From the NCBI GenBank assembly GCA_023255765.1, contig JAGDVT010000041.1:1-11610 (forward strand): 11,610 bases of DNA. The letters run 5' to 3'. The translations under genes were made by a program, and so were the position numbers. This document shows, piece by piece, positions 5,717 to 11,610 of this stretch. The notes under the pieces were generated by a model. That model saw only the letters and a program-made list of their open reading frames with translations. It was not told where the DNA came from and searched no databases. The first letter of the stretch is position 1; each line of letters starts with the position of its first letter. Source of the DNA: Candidatus Paceibacter sp. (GTDB taxonomy: Bacteria > Patescibacteriota > Minisyncoccia > UBA6257 > HR35).

Positions 5717-6193
5717 TTAAACTAATAAATAATCTTTTTCTTCTATTTTTTTCATATTAATTTTAATTTCTTTTGCCTTTTCTCCTTTAAAATTTTCTGC
5801 TTTATCAGTTATTATTACTATTTTTAATTTTAAATCATTTTTTAATTTTTGCCAATTTTTTATATTTTTGAAAATACCTATATCTAAACTATCACCAAAT
5901 TCTTGCTTAATTTGTTTGAGTATATCTTCTTTTATTTCACCATCTACTAAAATAATTTTTGTTTCCCTTGTGCCAAATATAAAAATTAACCTTTCATTAT
6001 TTCTATAGCCTCTAATAAAAATTCCTCCAACTTCATATTCTCCTGGTAAATTAAAAATCTTATCTTGATTTATATTTTTTTTAATATCTGTTAAAATTTT
6101 AATATCTGCTGTTTTTGTCTTTAATGTATCTACTGCAATTTTTAAATCATTTAATTTTATTTCTAAACCTTCTTCCAATTTTTTAATTTCCAT
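5717..6193 (-). CDS. MBL-fold-like protein lacking metal ligands
   Basis: This 158-residue protein begins the gyrA operon. The motif FNLPGEYEVGGIFIRGYRN (residues 47-65) resembles the central GEYE.xG.F.xG segment of UlaG-type metallo-beta-lactamase-fold proteins (Lactamase_B_3-like), which occur widely in Patescibacteria. A later stretch (ILVDGEIKEDILKQI, then DSLDIGIF) also fits that fold. However, the protein has no histidine at all, so the HxHxDH zinc site and the other metal ligands cannot exist, and it is shorter than active members (about 210-250 residues). It is therefore probably a non-catalytic, degenerate member, with a structural or binding role. There is no signal peptide, so it is cytoplasmic. 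It has no Shine-Dalgarno site, and the -10-like TATTAT (6199-6204) is only five bases from its ATG. The family call is from memory of motifs and is moderate. Confidence 0.7.
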   Translation of the reverse strand: MEIKKLEEGLEIKLNDLKIAVDTLKTKTADIKILTDIKKNINQDKIFNLPGEYEVGGIFIRGYRNNERLIFIFGTRETKIILVDGEIKEDILKQIKQEFGDSLDIGIFKNIKNWQKLKNDLKLKIVIITDKAENFKGEKAKEIKINMKKIEEKDYLLV

Positions 6194-6257
6194 TTTTTAT
6201 AATAAAATTATCGAAATTAATTTGTTTTCAAAAAAATTATATTATATAATAGATTAA
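6194..6257. promoter_or_regulatory. AT-only divergent intergenic region between the gyrA operon and rpsA
   Basis: These 64 bases are almost entirely A and T and separate two divergent operons. The plus side has a clear promoter (6222-6250). The minus side has only weak -10 candidates, GATAAT (6207-6212) and TATTAT (6199-6204), without a well-spaced -35. No Shine-Dalgarno site occurs for either gene. Confidence 0.5.
6222..6250 (+). promoter_or_regulatory. rpsA promoter positioned for a leaderless transcript
   Basis: TTGTTT (6222-6227), a 17-base spacer and a perfect TATAAT (6245-6250) sit seven bases before ATG at 6258. With the usual start distance, transcription begins at or next to the A of ATG, so the mRNA would be leaderless. 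Confidence 0.7.
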
Positions 6258-7301
6258 ATGACAACACAAACGGAAAACAGGTTTACAATTAAAACAAAAT
6301 ATAAGAGTATTAATATTGGTGACATATTTAATGGTTTTGTTATTAAAAAAAGAGCAAGGGAGGTTTATGTAGAAATACCACAATTAGGAATTGGAAGAAT
6401 ATATGGATTACAGTATATGAAAGCAAAAGATTTAATTAGCAAGATAAAAGAAGGAGATGAAGTAGTTGTTAAAATAGTCGGCTTTGATGATGGATATGGT
6501 AATTTTGAGCTTGAACTTCAAGATATTGAATATATTAGTTCTTGGCTCAAAGCTAAAGAGGCTATGAATAACAAGGAAGTTTTTGAACTAGAAGTTGTTG
6601 AAATAAATAAAGGAGGGTTAATTGTTAATTTTAATGGATTAAAAGGTTTTGTTCCATTATCGCAATTAGCGCCAGAACATTATCCCAGGGTTGGAGAATC
6701 TGACAAAAAGAAAATTTTAGAACATTTACAGCAATTTTTAGGTAAAAAGTTAAAATTAAGAATTATCACCGTTGAGCCATCTACCCAAAAATTAATCTTA
6801 TCTGAAAGAGCTACTAGATTAGAGGAATATCAAAAAATTTTAAGTCAATTTAAGGTAGGAGAGTTAAAGGAAGTTGAAGTTTTGGGAGTTAGTAAATTTG
6901 GAATTTTTGTAAGATTTTATGATAATCCGCCCATAGATGGTTTAATACATATAAATGAAATTCCAGAAAGATTTAAAAATTTAGAAGAAAGTTTTAAAAA
7001 AGGCGATAAAATAGTAGCAAAAATAATTAAAATAGAGGCAGATAGAGTTAATTTAAGTTTGAAAGACTTAGTAGAAGATCCTTGGATTGCATTTTCTAAA
7101 AAATATAAAGTGGGAGATGAGGTTGCTGGTAAAATTACAGAAATTTCTCAATTTTTTGCTGTAGCTGAAGTTGAAGGTGTAAAAGGTGTAATTTTAGAAA
7201 ATTTTGAAAATCTAGAAAAAGATAAAGAATATAAATTTGTTATAGAACAATTTGATCCTAATGAGAAAAAACTAATTTTAAATATTAAAAATGAAAACTA
7301 A
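6258..7301 (+). CDS. rpsA: 30S ribosomal protein S1 with four S1 domains
   Basis: This 347-residue protein is built from four S1 (OB-fold) RNA-binding domains at about residues 20-90, 107-184, 200-269 and 285-345. Each opens with a motif of the form G-x-[IVE]-x-x-G-x-V and ends with a strand such as KLILSER or RVNLSLKD. The third domain has the standard core GVSKFGIFVRF...GLIHINE. bS1 binds mRNA on the 30S subunit and helps unfold and capture leaders. E. coli S1 has six domains; four-domain versions are common in Gram-positive and reduced genomes, though the first domain here is divergent. The start follows a TATAAT box at seven bases with no Shine-Dalgarno site, so this message is likely leaderless. 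Its stop overlaps the ftsH start by 11 bases, so the two are co-translated. Confidence 0.87.
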   Translation: MTTQTENRFTIKTKYKSINIGDIFNGFVIKKRAREVYVEIPQLGIGRIYGLQYMKAKDLISKIKEGDEVVVKIVGFDDGYGNFELELQDIEYISSWLKAKEAMNNKEVFELEVVEINKGGLIVNFNGLKGFVPLSQLAPEHYPRVGESDKKKILEHLQQFLGKKLKLRIITVEPSTQKLILSERATRLEEYQKILSQFKVGELKEVEVLGVSKFGIFVRFYDNPPIDGLIHINEIPERFKNLEESFKKGDKIVAKIIKIEADRVNLSLKDLVEDPWIAFSKKYKVGDEVAGKITEISQFFAVAEVEGVKGVILENFENLEKDKEYKFVIEQFDPNEKKLILNIKNEN

Positions 7302-10300
7302 TAATCAACTAATAACTTTGCTTTTGATTTTTGTTGGGATTATTTTCTTTATCTTCTTTCTATCTTCTTATATTACCTATAAAAATGTTAAAACTGCTTC
7401 CTTATTTGATCTAAAAAATTTAGCAGACCAAGAGCTTATTAAAAGAATTTTAGTATATGATAATTTTTTACTTTTAGAAACTAAAAATAATGAATTAATA
7501 AGAATAAATAAAGAATCAGGTGTTAGTCTTTGGCAAATTTCAAAAGACTTAAACATATCACCTGAAAAATTACAAAAAATAGAAATTATCTCTCAAAATA
7601 AAACTACTCAAGAAATTATTTTAGCCTTAATTGTTAATTTACTTCCTGTTGTAGTTATTATAGCTATATTTTGGTATATGTTTTCTCAAGCTCAAAAGGG
7701 TGCAGGGCAAATTTTCTCTTTTTCAAAATCTAGCATTAAAATGTATAATCCCCAAAAAGAAAAAATAACTTTTGATGATGTTGCAGGTCTTAAAGAAGCA
7801 AAAGAAGAATTAAAAGAAGTAATAGAATTTCTTAAAAATCCTCAAAAATTTTTATCATTAGGCGCAAGAGTACCTAAGGGAGTATTATTAGTTGGTCCGC
7901 CTGGAACAGGAAAATGTGTTGTAGGAGAAACATTAATTTTAACAACAAAAGGAGCTATTGAGATTAAGGAAGTTCCTAAATATTTTTATGTAGATATATT
8001 TGAAAATAAGGTGGAAGGTGCATATCTTCCTACTATAGAATTAAAAACTTTAGAAAATGTAATAGACAAAGCTATTTACTTTTATGCTCTTCCTGAAACT
8101 CAAACTATAAAAATTACAACAAGACAAGGCTTTGAGTTAGAAGGAACCCCAGAACATCCTATTTTGGTTTTAAATGAAAATGGCTTTTTAGAATTTAAAG
8201 AACTTCAAAGTTTAAAAATTGGAGATTTAGCAGCTATTAAATTTAATACACAGATTTTTGGTAATTTTAGTCAATTAACAGAAGAGGAAGCATATATCAT
8301 GGGGGTTTTAATTGGAGATGGTAATTTATCAACTTCTAATAGACTTGAAATTACTACCGCGGATAGAGAATTGGCTAATGTATTTGTAAATTATTTCAAA
8401 AATAATTATCCTGAATATAAAATATACGAAAGATTGCAATACAGTAAAAATTTTAATAAATCTATCGTATATGGTATAGCTTCTTGGCCAGCAAAAAAGA
8501 AGTTTTTTGAATATGGAATGAGCTGTTTTCTATCTTATGATAAATATATACCTGAATCAATTATGATGGGGAATAAAAAAATAGTAACTTCTTTTCTCCA
8601 AGGATTATTTGATAGTGATGGATATGTTGAAGCTTATCGAGGAGCTGTAGGCATTTTGAGTGTTAGCAAAAAATTAATCAATCAACTTGCTTTTCTTTTA
8701 CTTAATTTAGGAATTGTACCTTCAATTAGGATAAAACAAAAGAGAAAAGATGAATATTCTAGAGATGTTTATGAGCTTAAAATTAGCGGGGCATATCTTT
8801 TGAAATTTGCGCAAGAGATTAATTTTAAACTTCCTAGAAAGAAAAAACTTTTAGAAAATTATCTTTATACTAGATGGAAAGACAATGCTAATGTTGATAT
8901 TATTTATAATATCGGTGATTTAGCTGAAAAAGCTTGGAATGAAATAAAGCAAAAAGGTAAAAGTAATTCTTGGATGGCTAATGTTGTTGATAAAGTAAGA
9001 AATAAAAACAGAATTTCAAGAAATACCCTTATGAAGCTTATTCAAGATTTAGAAGAAAGAGGTGCTTCTAGCTACGAATTTTATTATCTAAAATCATTAT
9101 TAGATTCAGAGTTATTCTTTACGCCAATTGTTAAAAAAGAATTTAGTAAAGCAAAAGTATATGATTTTACAATGCAAAATACACATTCGTTTATTTCAAA
9201 TGGATTTATTTCGCATAATACTCTTTTAGCAAAAGCTACAGCAGCAGAGGCAGGAGTTCCATTCTTCTATATATCAGGTTCTGAGTTTATTGAACTATTT
9301 GTGGGAGTAGGAGCAAGTAGAATAAGAGATGCTTTTTCTGTTGCTAAAAAATTTGCACCTTCTATTTTATTTATTGATGAAATAGATTCAATTGGAAGGA
9401 TAAGAGGAGTAGGGGTAACAGGCGCACATGAAGAAAGAGAACAAACTTTAAATCAATTATTAGCAGAAATGGATGGCTTTGAAAAAGAAACTCCTTTGGT
9501 TGTAATAGCTGCTACAAATAGACCAGATGTATTAGACCCAGCACTTTTAAGACCAGGTAGATTTGATAGAAAAATTTATTTAGATTTACCAACAGTTATA
9601 GAAAGAGAGGAAATTTTAAAAATTCATTTAAGAGATAAAAAAGTAGGGGAGGTTAATTTAAAAGAAGTTGCAGAAAGAACTCCAGGTTTTTCAGGTGCAG
9701 ATTTAGCCAATCTTTGTAATGAAGCTGCAATTATTGCTGCGAGAAAAAACAAAAGTCAAATAGAGCAAGAAGATTTAATAGAGGCAATTGAAAAAGTTTT
9801 ATTAGGTCCTGAAAGAAAATCAAAAGTTTATTCTAAAAAAGAAAAAATGATTGCTGCTTATCATGAAGCAGGCCATGCTATTGTTGCTCATTATCTTCCC
9901 TACTCTTCTCCTGTTCAAAAAATATCAATAATCGCAAGAGCGAGAGCAGGAGGCTATACATTAAAGACTCCATTAGAAGAAAAATCATTTTTATCTAAAA
10001 AAGAGTTCTTGGATGAGATTTGTGCTTTGTTAGGTGGATATGCAGCAGAGCTTATAGTATTTAATGATATAACAACGGGAGCAAGTTCAGACTTAAGAGT
10101 TGCTACTGATATGGCAAGAGAGTTAGTTACTACTTATGGAATGTCTGAAAAATTTGGCCCAATTAGTTTAGGTAGAAAACAAGAAATTATTTATGGATAT
10201 AAAGAGTATCTTGTGGAAAAAGATTATTCTGAAAAAACTGCCGAAGAAATTGATAAAGAAGTACAAAAAATTTTAAATGAAGCATTAGAAAAAGCTAAAA

Positions 10301-10434
10301 AAATATTAGAAATTAAAAGAGAAAAATTAGATAAGGTTGCAAAAGCTTTAATAAAAAGAGAAACACTAGAAAAAAGACAATTTGAAAGACTTGTAGGAGA
10401 ACCAAAAGGCAGTTTAAAAAATTTGACTTTTTAA
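7291..10434 (+). CDS. ftsH: ATP-dependent zinc metalloprotease FtsH with an intein in Walker A
   Basis: FtsH is the membrane-bound hexameric AAA+ protease that degrades damaged membrane proteins and regulatory proteins. The 1047-residue precursor loses a 435-residue intein (209-643), leaving 612, close to E. coli FtsH (644). In order: a membrane helix at 7-29, a short external domain (30-108), a second helix at 109-132, then the AAA+ module. Walker A GPPGTGK (202-208) is cut off from its T644 by the intein. Walker B is ILFIDEIDS (D696, E697). The second region of homology is NRPDVLDPALLRPGRFDR with arginine fingers R754 and R757. The protease domain has HEAGH at 858-862, and the third zinc ligand is likely D934 in GASSDL. 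The start ATG overlaps the end of rpsA by 11 bases. No Shine-Dalgarno site is visible. Confidence 0.97.
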   Translation: MKTNNQLITLLLIFVGIIFFIFFLSSYITYKNVKTASLFDLKNLADQELIKRILVYDNFLLLETKNNELIRINKESGVSLWQISKDLNISPEKLQKIEIISQNKTTQEIILALIVNLLPVVVIIAIFWYMFSQAQKGAGQIFSFSKSSIKMYNPQKEKITFDDVAGLKEAKEELKEVIEFLKNPQKFLSLGARVPKGVLLVGPPGTGKCVVGETLILTTKGAIEIKEVPKYFYVDIFENKVEGAYLPTIELKTLENVIDKAIYFYALPETQTIKITTRQGFELEGTPEHPILVLNENGFLEFKELQSLKIGDLAAIKFNTQIFGNFSQLTEEEAYIMGVLIGDGNLSTSNRLEITTADRELANVFVNYFKNNYPEYKIYERLQYSKNFNKSIVYGIASWPAKKKFFEYGMSCFLSYDKYIPESIMMGNKKIVTSFLQGLFDSDGYVEAYRGAVGILSVSKKLINQLAFLLLNLGIVPSIRIKQKRKDEYSRDVYELKISGAYLLKFAQEINFKLPRKKKLLENYLYTRWKDNANVDIIYNIGDLAEKAWNEIKQKGKSNSWMANVVDKVRNKNRISRNTLMKLIQDLEERGASSYEFYYLKSLLDSELFFTPIVKKEFSKAKVYDFTMQNTHSFISNGFISHNTLLAKATAAEAGVPFFYISGSEFIELFVGVGASRIRDAFSVAKKFAPSILFIDEIDSIGRIRGVGVTGAHEEREQTLNQLLAEMDGFEKETPLVVIAATNRPDVLDPALLRPGRFDRKIYLDLPTVIEREEILKIHLRDKKVGEVNLKEVAERTPGFSGADLANLCNEAAIIAARKNKSQIEQEDLIEAIEKVLLGPERKSKVYSKKEKMIAAYHEAGHAIVAHYLPYSSPVQKISIIARARAGGYTLKTPLEEKSFLSKKEFLDEICALLGGYAAELIVFNDITTGASSDLRVATDMARELVTTYGMSEKFGPISLGRKQEIIYGYKEYLVEKDYSEKTAEEIDKEVQKILNEALEKAKKILEIKREKLDKVAKALIKRETLEKRQFERLVGEPKGSLKNLTF
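7915..9219 (+). mobile_element. FtsH intein (435 residues) with intact LAGLIDADG endonuclease motifs
   Basis: This splicing element fills FtsH precursor residues 209-643 and interrupts the Walker A motif between K208 and T644. It begins with C209 (CVVGETLIL, block A); block B is GTPEHPILV with T286 and H289; block F is NTHSFISNGF; block G ends H642-N643, before T644. The endonuclease has two LAGLIDADG motifs, IMGVLIGDG and LQGLFDSDG, whose acidic residues D342 and D443 are both present. A helical segment of about 100 residues after the endonuclease (residues 525-625) is larger than in minimal inteins. It therefore looks able both to splice and to cut DNA. Inteins at GPPGTGK|T are known in other AAA ATPases such as archaeal replication factor C; I do not recall a well-described case in FtsH. 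Confidence 0.96.
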
Positions 10435-10452
10435 AATAAAATTATTTATAAT
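10423..10452 (+). promoter_or_regulatory. Promoter inside the ftsH end for a near-leaderless downstream gene
   Basis: TTGACT (10423-10428, five of six consensus bases, inside the last ftsH codons), an 18-base spacer and TATAAT (10447-10452) lie eight bases before ATG at 10461. The next gene can thus be transcribed separately from ftsH, with almost no leader. Confidence 0.68.
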
Positions 10453-10460
10453 TTAAGAAA

Positions 10461-11558
10461 ATGTCACCATTAAAACCTGAGGATTTCATTGAAAAACGTA
10501 GAAAAGAACAAGAGCTACAACAGCCAAAGCCACCTGAATATTCTGTAAATCTTACAGTTGAAGAGGTTTTAAATGATAAAAGATATGGAACTTTACTGCT
10601 TAAATTAATCAAACAAAAGAGGGGAGGAGAAGCTTTAAATTTTCTTAATAAAGCATATAGGCTTGACGAATTACCTGGAGAGGAAAAAAGTAAAATTTCT
10701 ACAGAATTAATTGGTTATATAGAAGAATTAAATAAAATTCTAACTCAAGTAGAAAATCTTTCTGTTTATCTTACAGAAGAAAATATAAAATTTATGGCAA
10801 GTAAAAATGAGGGTTTTGGAAAGATTGTAAAAGCAGTTGGCTTAGAGAAGATTGGTAAATTTTTAAAAGATAAAATGGCTGAACTTTTAATAGAGAATCC
10901 TGATAAAGCTACCACGCTTTATAAAAAGTTACAGAATATAGAAACAGCAAAAGGAGAAATTGAAAAAGCTTTAAATGAAATTAGAGCGCTGGCTAGAGAA
11001 TATAATATACCTTCATCCCAATTAGAACGATTAGAGCAAGCTGTTCTACGAGGAGATTTAGATCAAATTAGAAATTTAATTTATAATAATTTATCGGGGA
11101 TACGAAGAACAATAGATCGTCTAACGGGACGTAAGGTTTTTACTGAACCTGGAGTTGAGTCAATTGCTCCAAAAATTAATGCGATTAATGAACAACTTGA
11201 TGCCATAGACGAAGCATTAGAAGAAATTGCAAGCTTAATTGAATTCGCAAAAATAAGTCCTTTTATTATTGAGGGAGCAATGCCAGGGAAAGAACAAGCT
11301 CAACCTATTAGTTTTGTTGAAGCAAGAAATATAATAGGACAATTACCTGATCAAGAAAAGTTGAGAGCAGAGTGGAATGATTATTTGAGTAAAAATAGTA
11401 TTAATGAGAATAATGTAACAGAGGAAAATAAAAACAGTTTTATAAGACAACGTATTGAAGGAAGAGTTAAAGGAAGAGGAGGTCTTTGGTCTATTTTAGA
11501 AAGTATATTTAGACAAGCGGTCGATTCATTTTTACAACCAACAACGCCTACAGGATAA
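10461..11558 (+). CDS. Helical hypothetical protein downstream of ftsH
   Basis: I do not recognise this 365-residue protein. It has no signal peptide or membrane segment, so it is probably cytoplasmic. A charged, proline-containing start (KPEDFIEKRRKEQELQQPKPPEY) is followed by mostly helical sequence rich in Glu, Lys, Leu and Ile. Residues about 75-110, 150-190 and 230-265 have heptad-like hydrophobic spacing, as in coiled coils. The C-terminal part has a glycine-arginine patch (GRVKGRGG) and ends in a flexible PTTPTG tail. It has no visible enzyme motif. Its own promoter (10423-10452) lies eight bases before the ATG and no Shine-Dalgarno site is seen. It is followed after nine bases by another gene, so the two are likely an operon. 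A structural or scaffold role is possible, but that is inference. Confidence 0.8.
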   Translation: MSPLKPEDFIEKRRKEQELQQPKPPEYSVNLTVEEVLNDKRYGTLLLKLIKQKRGGEALNFLNKAYRLDELPGEEKSKISTELIGYIEELNKILTQVENLSVYLTEENIKFMASKNEGFGKIVKAVGLEKIGKFLKDKMAELLIENPDKATTLYKKLQNIETAKGEIEKALNEIRALAREYNIPSSQLERLEQAVLRGDLDQIRNLIYNNLSGIRRTIDRLTGRKVFTEPGVESIAPKINAINEQLDAIDEALEEIASLIEFAKISPFIIEGAMPGKEQAQPISFVEARNIIGQLPDQEKLRAEWNDYLSKNSINENNVTEENKNSFIRQRIEGRVKGRGGLWSILESIFRQAVDSFLQPTTPTG

Positions 11559-11567
11559 AGTTAAAAA

Positions 11568-11610
11568 ATGGATCCAGAATTATATAATCAATTTGTCCAA
11601 GTTTTCAATA
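11568..11610 (+). CDS. Start of a further gene, cut by the window edge
   Basis: An ATG at 11568, nine bases after the TAA of the previous gene, opens a frame reading MDPELYNQFVQVFN up to the window end without a stop. The spacing is typical of an operon partner, and like its neighbours it has no Shine-Dalgarno site. Too little is visible to say what it encodes. Confidence 0.6.
   Translation, partial: MDPELYNQFVQVFN

Noticed and set aside
1..11610. tRNA or rRNA genes, attachment sites
   Set aside because: I saw no cloverleaf, rRNA-like segment or direct repeats flanking the left module; none can be supported by reading.

Overview
The window has two unlike parts. Positions about 1800-11610 read as the chromosome of a small-genome, AT-rich bacterium. 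The genes are tightly packed with short or overlapping junctions. They lack Shine-Dalgarno sites and use TGA as a stop (gyrA ends in TGA, so this is not a UGA-glycine code). The style fits Patescibacteria/CPR (for example Parcubacteria), but this is inferred from gene style and no marker gene here proves it.

Left part (1-1600): four small genes, two on each strand, that I cannot assign to a pathway. They encode a basic one-pass membrane protein, a secreted collagen-like protein with a C-terminal membrane segment, a two-pass membrane protein and a small soluble protein. Each has its own sigma70-type promoter (two are perfect TTGACA/TATAAT boxes with extended -10) and a strong AGGAGGTG ribosome binding site. 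Hairpin terminators lie between them. The leftmost 0.8 kb is also clearly richer in GC than the rest. It looks like an acquired accessory module.

Middle (1601-6193, minus strand): rpmG (bL33), then upstream of it an operon of an MBL-like protein without metal ligands, a small membrane protein, and DNA gyrase subunit A. GyrA carries a 450-residue intein exactly after the catalytic tyrosine.

Right (6258-11610, plus strand): ribosomal protein S1, then FtsH with a 435-residue intein inside its Walker A motif (GPPGTGK|T), an unknown helical protein, and the start of another gene.

The main discovery is the pair of full-length LAGLIDADG inteins about 2.8 kb apart (3781-5130 and 7915-9219), in two essential genes on opposite strands. 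Both precede a threonine and both split the catalytic centre of the host protein, so neither enzyme can work until its intein splices out. The FtsH intein has both endonuclease acidic residues. The GyrA intein has lost the second by what looks like one base change. A second theme is the sharp contrast in translation signals: several core genes have a TATAAT box only 7-12 bases before the ATG (apparently leaderless), whereas all the left-module genes have strong ribosome binding sites.
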